Translations under genes and position numbers: made by a program
The notes under the pieces: model-generated
Databases searched by the model: none
What the model was told of the DNA's origin: nothing
What the model saw: the letters and a program-made list of their open reading frames with translations, nothing else
Shown here: piece by piece, positions 17,428-25,935 of the stretch
How the letters are laid out: every line of letters begins with the position of its first letter
Numbering within the stretch: the first letter of the stretch is position 1
Source of the DNA: Microbacterium rhizomatis
GTDB lineage: Bacteria; Actinomycetota; Actinomycetes; Actinomycetales; Microbacteriaceae
Reading direction: 5' to 3'
Length of the DNA stretch: 64,000 bases
NCBI RefSeq assembly: GCF_008710745.1
Contig: NZ_VYSA01000004.1
Location: 124,001-188,000, forward strand

Positions 17428-17468
17428 CCACCCACAAGGGGTGGGAGCAGAGACCCAGAGTCGACATA
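17428..17468 (-). promoter_or_regulatory. conserved bipartite promoter-like element, copy 3
   Basis: On the minus strand: TATGTCGA (17468-17461), 16 bp, CCACCCCTTGTGGG. If TGTCGA is the -35 block, transcription would start near 17430, leaving a leader of about 25 nt with the ribosome site AAAGGA. It is the only visible promoter for the 12-kb Tad operon. Confidence 0.75.
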
Positions 17469-17519
17469 TTGGGTGCATGCTGAGCTCGCGCCTCCGCCTT
17501 TGGGGGCGAATTGCAGACA

Positions 17520-17553
17520 GCCTAATCAGCTTTCGAGAACTTCGAAAGCCGAT
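17520..17553 (-). terminator. hairpin after the HTH gene
   Basis: Arms AATCAGCTTTCG and CGAAAGCCGATT pair with one mismatch around a 7-nt loop. It sits downstream of the minus-strand gene at 17713-18039 and just before the Tad promoter element, so it probably separates the two units. Confidence 0.5.
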
Positions 17554-17712
17554 TATGCCTGAAGTGGTGATGTTATGTCGGCGTGCGCGAAAAATATGTC
17601 CCCCGAACGGGGGACACCGTCCGCTGAGCGCCCTTGCTTACCGCCGGGGGTGCGCGCGAGGAGAAGGCAGCCAGGAGGCAAGGCGCACGGGCGGTGACGC
17701 GACTGTTCCGGG

Positions 17713-18039
17713 TCAGTTGCCGGTGATCAGCGCGGTGATGCAGTGCAGCCGCTGGTCCACGGCATCCCGGTCGACCCACCAGATCAGGCGGTTGAATCCG
17801 GATGCCTTCCCGGCGCGGGTGGGATCCATTTCGGGGATGAGGATGCCGGCGTCGACGAGGGGCTTGATGTGGAAGGTGAGGGTGCTGCGCGCGATGCCGA
17901 GTTGGTCCATGAGTTGGTCTGCGGTGACTTGACCGTCTCGGTAGGCGATGCGGATGATTCCCACACGCGAGGCCGATAGTCCAATCGTCTTGACCAGATC
18001 AGCGAGAAGGTCGGAGGAGTCGTCGGGCATGCTGGCCAT
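17713..18039 (-). CDS. winged-helix (ArsR-like) regulator
   Basis: This small HTH protein (108 residues from the ATG at 18039; 18030 and 18069 are alternative starts) has the ArsR/MarR-like order. A helix (LLADLVKTIGLSASRVGIIRIA) comes first, then the HTH VTADQLMDQLGIARSTLTFHI, then the wing LVDAGILIPEMDPTRAGK. No metal-binding cysteines are visible. It lies upstream of the Tad operon in the same direction but is separated from it by a hairpin and the Tad promoter. Its target may be local; this is inference. Confidence 0.75.
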   Translation of the reverse strand: MASMPDDSSDLLADLVKTIGLSASRVGIIRIAYRDGQVTADQLMDQLGIARSTLTFHIKPLVDAGILIPEMDPTRAGKASGFNRLIWWVDRDAVDQRLHCITALITGN

Positions 18040-18069
18040 TGTGCCAGCGAGTATGGCGGGGTACCGCAA

Positions 18070-18494
18070 CGGCCGCAGGAGACGGTACGAGCTGCCCGTT
18101 GCGGTCGCTCAGCCACTCCACCCTTGAAGCGGTCTGAGTTGTAAGTTCGGCATCTATCGGTAGATATGGAAGGAGTGGTGCGCTGCAATAGCACAGCCGG
18201 TCAACCGTCTACCTCGAAAACGCTCTTCAAGCAGTTTCGGCACGGAGTTTCGGCACAGCGTGTCAACGTCGCCGCGGTGATGCCCGCGGCTGTAGGTTCC
18301 GCGCGGAATTGGCGGTTTCCACGGATAGGTGTCGGGCAAATGTCGGTTTCCGTCATTTGCCTTGGACGTTCGTGTCAAACAGTGCATGAGATTGACAAGT
18401 CGGGGAGGCAACGGGTGGTCGGGCGGCGGAGAAGACGGAACTCACGTGTGGGTGGTGGACACGTCTAAGAGAAACCAACAGACAGGAGTTTCTC
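18070..18494. other. intergenic region with inverted repeats
   Basis: No convincing gene lies here. Three motifs stand out. ATCTA-TCGG-TAGAT is a small palindrome near 18150. A direct repeat of TTTCGGCAC lies near 18233 and 18247. An 8-bp inverted repeat GGCAAATG (18335-18342) / CATTTGCC (18354-18361) could be an operator. The region separates the divergent HTH gene from the secreted-protein gene at 18495. Confidence 0.4.
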
Positions 18495-19076
18495 GTGGGA
18501 GTCCTTACTTCGATGGGTGTAGTTATCGTTCTTGGCCTAGGACTCGTCGCGCCGCCGCCAGAGGCGGCTGGGGATAGTGCCGAAGTCTGCACAATCGGAG
18601 GGCTGTCGGTTCCGGATGGCGCTCCAACACCGACTGACGTGCCGCTGGTGATGTCGTGCTTCGAGACGCTGGCGGAAGCGGAGGAGTTCGTCGAAGCGGG
18701 CGCGCCAGGTGACCTTGAGCAACTCATCCCGCGGGCACGCGGTGGAGCGACTCTGAGCACGGTGATCGTGGGAAAGCAGTACACGGGAACGTCGAGGTCG
18801 GGCGCTGTTCTCGTTCAATGGGGAACGGGGAGCGGTTGCTACGGCGTGACTTATGGATACCCGTCAATGCCATTTGGGTGGAACGATGAGGTCCGTTCGT
18901 CGGAAGGGTTTAGCAATTGCTGGGTGAGCAACTACACCGCGACAAGCTACGGCGGTAGCAGTCCTGAACTGCACGCCATACTGCTCATCGATGGGCTCAT
19001 TTGCGGCGGTGACTTCCTCGGTTGTCTACCGACCCTCCGGGACATTCGGCTGATACGGATGAAGTCGGAGAACTGA
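18495..19076 (+). CDS. secreted beta/gamma-crystallin-like or I36-inhibitor-like protein
   Basis: The GTG start at 18495 follows ACAGGAG. The 193-residue product begins with a signal-like hydrophobic stretch (MGVVIVLGLGLVAPPPEAAG). The C-terminal half (YTGTSRSGAVLVQWG, then PFGWNDEVRSSEGFSNCWVS and TATSYGGS) resembles the WND-V-SS pattern of small beta/gamma-crystallin and SMPI (I36) proteins; that is a pattern impression. Its 3' end overlaps the convergent membrane gene by about 50 nt. Confidence 0.6.
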   Translation: MGVLTSMGVVIVLGLGLVAPPPEAAGDSAEVCTIGGLSVPDGAPTPTDVPLVMSCFETLAEAEEFVEAGAPGDLEQLIPRARGGATLSTVIVGKQYTGTSRSGAVLVQWGTGSGCYGVTYGYPSMPFGWNDEVRSSEGFSNCWVSNYTATSYGGSSPELHAILLIDGLICGGDFLGCLPTLRDIRLIRMKSEN

Positions 19077-19532
19077 ACATTCAATCCTCGCCGGCACTAC
19101 CGCCGCCTCACCCTCGTCTGTGACGCATAGCGTGAATTCGTGCGGGACCGCTCCTCGAGTCGGCTGCGGGTCTAGGGGGTCGGCGCCGACCAATGCTCCT
19201 GCCTCCCACATGTCTTCACACATCGCGATTGCATCATCGATCGGCAGTGCACCGTCAGAAGACGCGACGGTAGCCGCCGCGCCAGAGAGTCGATCGCCGC
19301 TGCCGAGCTTGGCGTCGGAAAGGCAATGGACGACGAAGGAATCCGTCACAGGTTCAGGAGCCAGGAGGGTGACCCCTGCAATCCCAGCCGCACCCACAAC
19401 AACTATTCCTGCGCCCACGAGGCCTAGCCGTCCGTACCAGCGCTTGTACCAGGGCAGCCTGGTCAGGTCGGCGCGCATCTGAGAGACGAGTAGATCTTCG
19501 ATTTCTGCACCGTGCGGCATGCGATCGCTCAT
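19026..19532 (-). CDS. single-pass membrane protein, putative anti-sigma partner
   Basis: The 168-residue protein has a cytoplasmic N-terminus (about 1-33), one membrane helix (LGLVGAGIVVVGAAGIAGVTLL) and an extracytoplasmic domain with three cysteines. Its ATG overlaps the stop of the ECF sigma gene (ATGA, 19529-19532), the usual arrangement for a sigma/anti-sigma pair. It lacks the HxxxCxxC anti-sigma zinc motif, so the role rests on position. Confidence 0.65.
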   Translation of the reverse strand: MSDRMPHGAEIEDLLVSQMRADLTRLPWYKRWYGRLGLVGAGIVVVGAAGIAGVTLLAPEPVTDSFVVHCLSDAKLGSGDRLSGAAATVASSDGALPIDDAIAMCEDMWEAGALVGADPLDPQPTRGAVPHEFTLCVTDEGEAAVVPARIECSVLRLHPYQPNVPEGR

Positions 19533-20146
19533 GCGGGGGCCTCTTCCGCGTTAGGTGAGTGGTCGCGCAGACTGACGCGCAGGCGACCCTTCACACGGTG
19601 CAGCTGTGATTTCGCGGTGCCCTCTGGAATCCCGAGCACCGTGGCGGCCTCCTGCGGTCCGAGTCCCTGAACTATGCACAACAGCACAATGCTCGCATCC
19701 CGCGCGTTGAGACCGCCAAGCACCATCTGCACATCCTGCGCGATGTAGATCGCGTCGACCACCCGTGCGACCTCGTCAGCATGATCCGGTTGAGCATCGG
19801 ACGCGGGTAGTTTTCTCAACAGCCGCTGGTAACGCCGGCGCCCTCGCACTTGATTCTTCGCCACGTACGAGACCGTTCTGATCAGCCACGGCAGGACAGA
19901 GTCACCGACGAGCCGCACCGAATCTCGCTTCCGCCACAGCTCAAAGAAGGCACTACTCGCCACTTCCTCGGCGTCCCAAACGGAATCCACGAGAGCAAGC
20001 GCGACGCGATATGCCACCCTTTCGTGCCTCCGAAACAGAATGCGGAAGGATCGCTCGTCTCCCCGCGAAAGCTGAAACAGCAGCTGACCGTCAGATGGAT
20101 CGTTTTCGCCTGCCACTGGCCGCTCCCTCTGCTGATGGATGCCCAT
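19529..20146 (-). CDS. ECF-type RNA polymerase sigma factor
   Basis: The 205-residue protein has region 2 (FRILFRRHERVAYRVALALVDSVWDAEEVASSAFFELWRK) with the usual D-AEEV helix. Region 4 is at the C-terminus (GLGPQEAATVLGIPEGTAKSQLHRVKGRLR). It is divergent from the secreted-protein pseudogene at 20267, and the 120-bp gap may hold its own target promoter. It directs RNA polymerase to an unknown regulon. Confidence 0.88.
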   Translation of the reverse strand: MGIHQQRERPVAGENDPSDGQLLFQLSRGDERSFRILFRRHERVAYRVALALVDSVWDAEEVASSAFFELWRKRDSVRLVGDSVLPWLIRTVSYVAKNQVRGRRRYQRLLRKLPASDAQPDHADEVARVVDAIYIAQDVQMVLGGLNARDASIVLLCIVQGLGPQEAATVLGIPEGTAKSQLHRVKGRLRVSLRDHSPNAEEAPA

Positions 20147-20266
20147 CCTAATTTGCCTGGGATTACGAGTTCAGGTCAGAAGACTCCCGAGATGGAACCG
20201 GCGCGGCCGCGCGGACATTTCGTAGTAGACGATTCGCGCGGGGCGGGTCGAGATCAAGGAGTAGTC

Positions 20267-20880
20267 ATGAAGAATCGGATACTCACGGCCACGCTGACGG
20301 TGGCCGTCTTGGCTGGGGTGGGACTCATCGCGCCAACCGCAGCGTCCGCGGCGGAGAGCGAGGATCAGCCGACAAGCACTCGGGTCGAAACGACGATGTA
20401 TGTGACGGGGTACGACGAGGCCGTGGCGCGAGCGAACGGTTACGAGATCATCACCTACGACGACGGATCGTGGGAATCTGTCGCGGTCACCGAGCAAGCC
20501 AAAGCGGAGAACGCTGAGACAGGGATCATGACACCGCAGCGCAGCCTGGCGACGGCTCGACTGCTGCGCGAGGTACCGTCTATGGCCCCTGTGGTTCGTC
20601 CTTCGTGGACGCGAGTGCGAGTGGCCGTCTCGTCACCGCTGTGACGGGGTACAGCGTTACCGGCCCTGTGTCGAACCGCATCTACTGGGACGTCACGTTC
20701 TGGTCGGGATACGGTGCGACGACTCTCAGCTGGCCGTCCGGTCCCTCGCCTGCCACCTGGACCGGCGCGGGAAGTGTGCTTTACGCGAGCTCAACGAGCG
20801 GGACGGCGATCGCCGGCGGTGCGGTCATCCTGACCACTGGCACGGTCTGTGGCGCTGGGTTGCCATCAGACGGGTTCTAG
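20267..20880 (+). pseudogene. secreted protein broken by a frameshift
   Basis: An ATG at 20267 after AAGGAGTAGTC starts a protein with a clear signal peptide (TLTVAVLAGVGLIAPTAASAA) that runs to 20644. The last 35 residues are Arg-rich and unlike a secreted protein. In another frame, from about 20560 to 20880, the sequence GTVYGPCGSSFVDASASGR continues into a Ser/Thr/Trp-rich secreted-type domain that ends cleanly at TAG. One indel near 20530-20570 would join them into one protein of about 200 residues. A sequencing error is possible. It is divergent from the ECF sigma gene. Confidence 0.65.
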
Positions 20881-20890
20881 CCCATCAGGT

Positions 20891-20920
20891 GGGGAGTCGG
20901 TCGCACGAGGCCGGCTCCCC
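20891..20920 (+). terminator. intrinsic hairpin
   Basis: GGGGAG-t-CGG and CCG-g-CTCCCC form a GC-rich stem 10 bp after the stop of the frameshifted secreted gene. No long T-run follows. Confidence 0.5.
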
Positions 20921-21010
20921 ATGCATGGCATTTCAATCTCAGTGGCTACTCTGACGGGGCTTGACTTTGTCGGACATAGTCCGTGAACTCACGTAGGTGG
21001 AGACTTCGCA

Positions 21011-21583
21011 ATGGAACTTCTAGGGCAGTCCGACAGGGTGCCAATGACAACCGACATCGTAGGAATTGCACCGGTGGTGGTCTGGGGTGATGATGTCCCG
21101 CATCGGCTCCTGTACCTGCGGAGAATCTGGAACCTCAACATCTCGCCAGACGATCTGGCCCGGGTCATCGAGACCCCGGAGCCTGCATCCTCCCAGCGAG
21201 ATTCCCGCGAGCGGATGTGGCTAGAAGCCTGGCAGCAGGCATGGGTCTGCAACCAACTTCTCTACACGCACCCACTTGCTGAGGGCATCGACATTCCTGA
21301 TCAGCAACCAGCTGAGTGGTTCACAGATGCAGGCCCGGACGGCGTCTGGGATGAGAAGTATCGAAGCTGGCAGACGGGGGTCTCCCAGGCGCAGGGCAAT
21401 CTCCGCGATCGTCACACCTCACTCACCCTCCGTGCCGAGGCGGCGGCGGGACGAGGACTCGCATCGATTTACGTTGTTCCCGTTGAAGGGCGCTGGGCAG
21501 CGTCAAGAGGGAGCATCCTGGCGGTCTCGCCCGACACCTTCGGCTCAGATACCGCGCTGATCACGCTTCTCGACGGTGTCTAG
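21011..21583 (+). CDS. hypothetical protein
   Basis: This is an intact 190-residue frame with good codon use, following GGTGGAGAC. The sequence is Trp-rich and soluble (RERMWLEAWQQAWVCNQLL). No signal, membrane segment or known motif is visible. It could have an in-frame later ATG (residue 12). I do not recognise it. Confidence 0.55.
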   Translation: MELLGQSDRVPMTTDIVGIAPVVVWGDDVPHRLLYLRRIWNLNISPDDLARVIETPEPASSQRDSRERMWLEAWQQAWVCNQLLYTHPLAEGIDIPDQQPAEWFTDAGPDGVWDEKYRSWQTGVSQAQGNLRDRHTSLTLRAEAAAGRGLASIYVVPVEGRWAASRGSILAVSPDTFGSDTALITLLDGV

Positions 21584-21899
21584 CCGGGGGAGAATCGGCT
21601 CCTGCCGCCTAGTCCGAAGGTGAGCGCCGGCGTCAACACCGCTCGGGTGCCCGTCGAGAGTAGATCGGCTGGTCGCGCTCGTCGCCGCAGTCAACGCGGT
21701 GTCGTACCGCGAAGCTTAGGAATCGCCATCTGGCATGGAAAGCTGAGCCCGACGCTACCGCCAATTGCCGTGGAATCCCGGGAACAATGGCCATCTTGGG
21801 CGAGACCCTACAGCGGCCGCGCCGGAATCGATCGTTTACGGCCATACCCGTTGGGCTTTACATTTAGCGACAGCCACACAAGAAGGCTCAACGTGGGGA

Positions 21900-22160
21900 A
21901 TGGGGACGGCGATGTGGAATGACAGCGGCAACGAAGACTACGAAGGTCGGGATGTGTACTGGCACAAGCGGGATGACGGTCGGTTGGACGTCTTCCCCGG
22001 CGGAGTGCCCTCGAGCGGCATCAGCCATGACCACATCGTCTTGGAAGGCGCCGACGTTTCTTCCTGGGGTCTCGGATACAAGATCACGGGCGGACGCGTC
22101 ATTTACAAGCGCGTGAACGGTTTCGAAGAGGTCAGCGCTCCGTTCGGCCTCCGCATCTGA
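21900..22160 (+). CDS. small hypothetical protein, start uncertain
   Basis: The frame is open from 21765 (TTG), but the upstream part looks non-coding. I prefer the ATG at 21900, giving 86 residues (WNDSGNEDYEGRDVYWHKR). It is polar with no recognised domain. The stretch 21584-21899 holds no other gene I can support, so this may also be the 3' remnant of a longer gene. Confidence 0.4.
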   Translation: MGTAMWNDSGNEDYEGRDVYWHKRDDGRLDVFPGGVPSSGISHDHIVLEGADVSSWGLGYKITGGRVIYKRVNGFEEVSAPFGLRI

Positions 22161-22239
22161 GCCGAAACGGCAGCGGAGATTGTCCGGATCGGCACGACAT
22201 CGCAGCCATTGGCGATCGTCGCATTTCTGAGGGGTTCGG

Positions 22240-22782
22240 ATGACTGCACACAACTTCGGGGCGTTGCGCCGCGCTGTCCTCGACGCATCGCTGTCCGATA
22301 GCTGGGCGCACGCCGTCCAGGAGTGGCAGGTGGTCGGCGTTGAAGAAGATTCACGGCGCGCCGGCATCTGCGTATGCGGAAAGACCGGACTCCTCTATCT
22401 ATATTCGATCAACAATCGGCACACCCAGGAGACTCTGTTTCCGATTGGGAGCAGTTGCGTCAACCTGTTCGAGGTCGAAGAGCTTGATATCAGTGTCGCC
22501 GTGCTCAGGCGGCTCTTCGACCTCCGAACCGCATTCGCACGAGGGAAACGTGTTGACCTCACCAGCGAGTACTTCTCTCGAGCGGTGCTTGCCGACCTCT
22601 GGGAAAACGGGGCTTTCCCTCCGAACGAGTTCAACCGATCCAATGGAGCAAACGACTACAAGTTCCTCCTCGATCTGTTCAATCAACGTCACGAGATCAC
22701 GGACAACGAAGGACGAAAAGTCTGGGTACTGCTGAACCGAACGATCAGAGACTTCGTGATCAACGACGCGCGCCTCGGGTAG
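22240..22782 (+). CDS. hypothetical protein with ICVCGK/GSSCV Cys pairs
   Basis: The 180-residue product contains CVCGK (residues about 44-48) and, 27 residues on, IGSSCVNLF. Two Cys groups flanking a beta-hairpin-like YLYSINNRHTQ suggest a zinc-ribbon. The C-terminal half is helical. Similar ribbon-bearing small proteins occur in plasmids and phages, but the function is unknown to me. Confidence 0.55.
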   Translation: MTAHNFGALRRAVLDASLSDSWAHAVQEWQVVGVEEDSRRAGICVCGKTGLLYLYSINNRHTQETLFPIGSSCVNLFEVEELDISVAVLRRLFDLRTAFARGKRVDLTSEYFSRAVLADLWENGAFPPNEFNRSNGANDYKFLLDLFNQRHEITDNEGRKVWVLLNRTIRDFVINDARLG

Positions 22783-22872
22783 GCACCTCAGCGTCCGAAG
22801 CCGAGTCCAGCGGTCCAGCGGTAGCCTGGTGGCATCACGCGTCTGCCGTGTGTCAGGGAGACGGGATACCCA

Positions 22873-23400
22873 ATGGGACTGGACTACCAAGACCTGGATG
22901 CGGCGACGCGCGCAGCGATGGCCGCGGAAGTCGACCATGACATTGCGGCGGGCGCGCTCTATCTCAGCCCGCGCCTCACCGAACAGGGCGCACGCGAGTG
23001 GCCCGACCTGCTTCGCGCAGCGGTCACGAGCGGAACTGACGACGGGCTCGCGCAGCAGCTGATAAGACAGGGCCTTCTCAACACTCAGGAACAGAGCCAT
23101 CGAAACGGCAAGACGTTCTGGAAAGCCGTGCCCGTGACCGCACCCGCCACCCTTGCCGAGGGCGAGTTCAACAGAATGTATCTGCGTGGCATCGCCGCTC
23201 GCGGCGTTGCAGAGAACCGGGACATCGAGATCTACCGTGGACGATACTCCGCCAACCCGCGCCGAGAATCTCAAGCACTCGAGGGCCAACGCCGTCCCGC
23301 CGACGCGCTCTTGGAGGATCTCCGAACGCATATCGGGGTCGATGGGGTCTTGGGCCTGCCCCCGGGCCCGAATTCTGGGCTCACGGGGAAACTTACCTAG
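22873..23400 (+). CDS. hypothetical protein
   Basis: The ATG at 22873 follows GGAGACGGG. The 175-residue product is charged and helical (a tandem of LRAAVTSG and LAQQLIRQGLLN segments), with an RYSANPRRESQALEGQRRPADALLEDL tail-like helix near the C-terminus. No catalytic motif is visible. It is about 40 nt upstream of the next small gene, in the same direction, and may be co-transcribed with it. Confidence 0.55.
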   Translation: MGLDYQDLDAATRAAMAAEVDHDIAAGALYLSPRLTEQGAREWPDLLRAAVTSGTDDGLAQQLIRQGLLNTQEQSHRNGKTFWKAVPVTAPATLAEGEFNRMYLRGIAARGVAENRDIEIYRGRYSANPRRESQALEGQRRPADALLEDLRTHIGVDGVLGLPPGPNSGLTGKLT

Positions 23401-23443
23401 CCGACGCCCGCAGTATCGTCCACACTTCGGAAGGCCAGCCATC

Positions 23444-23701
23444 ATGACGCGTTTCACCGTCAACGATCCGCTCGACGCCGAACAGTATGACGGCCCCGGC
23501 ACGGTGACGGCCGTTACGGCGCTCGTAAAGAAATACCGGCCCCGCGTGAGCTACACCAACGCACACGGGCCGTTGCATTTCTACAACAGCGGACCCGACC
23601 TCACCGTCGAGCTATCGGACTGGGTCGTAGCGGTCGGAGACGACGTTGTCGTCATGAAACCGGACGTCCTCAACCGCTGGGCGAGCATCACCCCCGCCTG
23701 A
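23444..23701 (+). CDS. small hypothetical protein
   Basis: The ATG at 23444 (after GGAAGGCC) gives 85 residues with alternating beta-strand-like segments (GTVTAVTALVKKY, WVVAVGDDVVVMKP). It looks like a small all-beta fold of the type seen in phage-derived genes. I do not recognise it. Confidence 0.5.
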   Translation: MTRFTVNDPLDAEQYDGPGTVTAVTALVKKYRPRVSYTNAHGPLHFYNSGPDLTVELSDWVVAVGDDVVVMKPDVLNRWASITPA

Positions 23702-23795
23702 CGCTCAGAACTCGCCGTCAACACAACCCGAGTCGTGCGCCGAAGGGACGGGCGCAGCGGGCATGTCATCACGCCCTGACCCCTTCTGGCTCGCC

Positions 23796-24956
23796 TCAGG
23801 CGACTGCTGCGTCGCGGATTTCGTGTATTCCGTCGACGAGGCTTGCGAGCGTGCGGGCACTGAGCTGATGTTCGCCGCGGCTCTTGTATTCCTTGTTGAC
23901 AAGTTCACGAAGCTCCAGCGCGCGACGCAGTCGCTTCGCTTCGGCTTCGGGCCGCCAGGCAGGGGGCGTGTTCTGCAGGAACGCCATCTCTGCCGCCCTG
24001 GCGTGAAGATAATGCGTCCGGTGATCGGTGGTCGGGCCGGTCAGCGAGTGAGCACACGCTCCGAGCCTGCAGCGGCCGATTCGAGTCCGGATATCACTGT
24101 GCCCCAAGAGCGCCTCGGCGCGCGTCTTCTTCAGCGTCATCGCCAGCCCTGGGAGGTAGACGCCCTCCCATTGGCCACCGCCGATGCGTTTTCCGTTCTC
24201 ATCGCGCTTAGGTGGAGTGGCCTGACGTGTGTAGTCGCTGGCCAGGTCGACCTTCTCCCCCATGCCGATGCCCACCGAGTATGCGGCGACGTGACCCAGG
24301 GCGTACGCGACTTGGCCGATGTTCCCGGAGTGGCCGAGGGTGACCGTGATGCCGTTGGACGTGAAGGCCTGAGCGGCGGCGAAGACGGAGCGGACCTTGG
24401 CTATGCTGTCGTTCTCGCCGCCGAGGGGTGAGAAGCGCAGGTCGATTTGTTGGAAACCGGCGCGGGTGTATTCGGTGGCGAGCTCGGTGATCAGCCCGAC
24501 GCTCGTTCTGCTTCTAAGTGCGACGATCGGGCGGACGGGGAGATCCGTGCTCAGCTGCGCGGCTTCGGCAAGTGCCAGGTTGAGGTGAGCGGATCGCTCG
24601 TCTCGGCCGAAGAAGTACGCCGGCGTCACCACCGACACCAATCCGTCCTGGGCTGCCAGAACCCGTTCCGTCAGTTCCTGACGGTCGGCGATGCTGGACG
24701 CGAGGCGTTCCACGTCGTAACCGTCGTCCCGGTAGCCGGGTAGCTGTTCGAGGTGCAGTCCCGCGTGCTCCAACCTGTCCGTGCGCGGATCGAGCAGCAC
24801 GTTGACACCTTCCGAGCGCGCGACGTCAGCCAGGTTGGACTGGTGCGCTGCGGTCTTCGCGTCGAGCGAGATCGCCGCCACACCGTCATGGTCGCGGGCA
24901 AGGAAGTCTTCGACCTTATGGTGATCCGTTCGGCCGACGTGGAACTCGATACTCAT
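23796..24956 (-). CDS. putative TIM-barrel protein divergent to the Xre-RES pair
   Basis: The 386-residue product starts after GGGGAAG. Its middle shows repeated strand-turn-helix units (VNVLLDPRT, LVSVVTPAYFF, RPIVALRS, QQIDLRFSPLGG, ITVTLGHSG), as in a (beta/alpha)8 barrel. It ends with a Cys/His patch (CRLGACAHSL ... DHRTHYLHARAAE) and a basic helical tail. It is transcribed away from the Xre-RES pair, sharing a 77-bp control region. A third component of that module is possible; no enzyme class can be named. Confidence 0.6.
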   Translation of the reverse strand: MSIEFHVGRTDHHKVEDFLARDHDGVAAISLDAKTAAHQSNLADVARSEGVNVLLDPRTDRLEHAGLHLEQLPGYRDDGYDVERLASSIADRQELTERVLAAQDGLVSVVTPAYFFGRDERSAHLNLALAEAAQLSTDLPVRPIVALRSRTSVGLITELATEYTRAGFQQIDLRFSPLGGENDSIAKVRSVFAAAQAFTSNGITVTLGHSGNIGQVAYALGHVAAYSVGIGMGEKVDLASDYTRQATPPKRDENGKRIGGGQWEGVYLPGLAMTLKKTRAEALLGHSDIRTRIGRCRLGACAHSLTGPTTDHRTHYLHARAAEMAFLQNTPPAWRPEAEAKRLRRALELRELVNKEYKSRGEHQLSARTLASLVDGIHEIRDAAVA

Positions 24957-25033
24957 GAATCTTCCCCGTTCAGTGTCCTACCTGTGTGTCATACTACTGG
25001 ACATATACACGACAGAGAAATGGACACAATAAA

Positions 25034-25384
25034 TTGAGTGCAGTCGCGGCAACAGCCCTAGCGCACAAAGTGACCGGCATCATTGATCGACTGGGGCTGA
25101 CCCAGGAGGAGGTCGGTGAGATCGTCGACGCGTCGGCACGTTCCGTCGCTCGATGGTCAAGCGGCCAGGTCGTCCCGCAGCGCCTAAACAAGACCCGGCT
25201 CCTTGAGCTGGCCTACGTCGCCGACGCCGTCACGGAAATTCTGCCGGCCTCGCAGGCGAACGTCTGGATGTTCTCGCCGAGCCGACTCCTGGAACACGAC
25301 ACCCCCGCCGAACGCATCCACAAAGGTCAGTACCGGGACGTCCTGGATCTGATCGAGGCGATCGCTGACGGGGTGGTCGTTTGA
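25034..25384 (+). CDS. Xre/MbcA-type antitoxin of a RES toxin
   Basis: A TTG start at 25034 gives 116 residues. The N-terminal HTH (KVTGIIDRLGLTQEEVGEIVDASARSVARW) is of the Xre type. The C-terminal part (WMFSPSRLLEHDTPAERIHKGQYRDVLDLIEAIADG) is the typical DUF2384/MbcA-ParS toxin-binding domain. Its stop overlaps the RES gene start by 4 nt. Antitoxins of this family bind both toxin and promoter. The start codon is weak, and no strong ribosome site is seen. Confidence 0.85.
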   Translation: MSAVAATALAHKVTGIIDRLGLTQEEVGEIVDASARSVARWSSGQVVPQRLNKTRLLELAYVADAVTEILPASQANVWMFSPSRLLEHDTPAERIHKGQYRDVLDLIEAIADGVVV

Positions 25385-25935
25385 GCGGCGAGCTTGATGA
25401 GAATCTTGTCGAAAGAATCGACGAACTCGACCGCCAAAAAATCAGTGGCGAATACCACCGGTACACCGGTGCCCGCCGAGACCCCTTGTCCGGAGCAGGC
25501 GCGCGAGCCCATGGCGGCCGGTGGAACCCGCGTGACATCTGCGCCACCATCTACCTCGCGACACCGCGCGAAGCCTGCGCCGGAGAAGCGCGACGCGCCG
25601 CCCAGGCACTCGCAACGACGCCCGAAGTGATGCTGCAAGCGCCCTTCCTTCTCCACACCGTGCTTGCCACCGACATCGCTGTTCTCGACCTGGCAGGCCC
25701 TGACGCGCTCGAGCGTGTCGGGCTGACCGTCACCGATCTCACCGATGATGACTGGACAGCATGCCAGTCGGTCGGGCATGCGGCCTGGTTCCTCGGATTC
25801 CAGGGCATTCTTGCCCCGTCAGCGAGCGGCACCGGCGTCGTGCTTGCCGCCTTCGAAGGGCGCCTCGGACTCCACCAACTCACGGTGACCCGATCGGAAC
25901 CGTTCACCCCCGACCTGTACACGTCGCTCGCATAA
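25381..25935 (+). CDS. RES-domain toxin (NAD+-degrading family)
   Basis: The 184-residue protein has the RES hallmark: Arg and Tyr near the N-terminus (YHRYTGARRDPLSG), then HGGRWNPRD and IYLATPREACAGEARRAAQA with the conserved Glu, and a late SGTGV segment. RES toxins are ADP-ribosyltransferase-fold enzymes that deplete NAD+. Coupled translation after the Xre gene supports a type II toxin-antitoxin pair. Its last 30 nt overlap the decayed parB on the other strand. Confidence 0.88.
   Translation: MSGELDENLVERIDELDRQKISGEYHRYTGARRDPLSGAGARAHGGRWNPRDICATIYLATPREACAGEARRAAQALATTPEVMLQAPFLLHTVLATDIAVLDLAGPDALERVGLTVTDLTDDDWTACQSVGHAAWFLGFQGILAPSASGTGVVLAAFEGRLGLHQLTVTRSEPFTPDLYTSLA

Noticed and set aside
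20960..21010. Possible sixth copy of the promoter element (CTTTGTCGG ... TAGGTGG)
   Set aside because: Spacing and second block differ; CCCCTT is absent.
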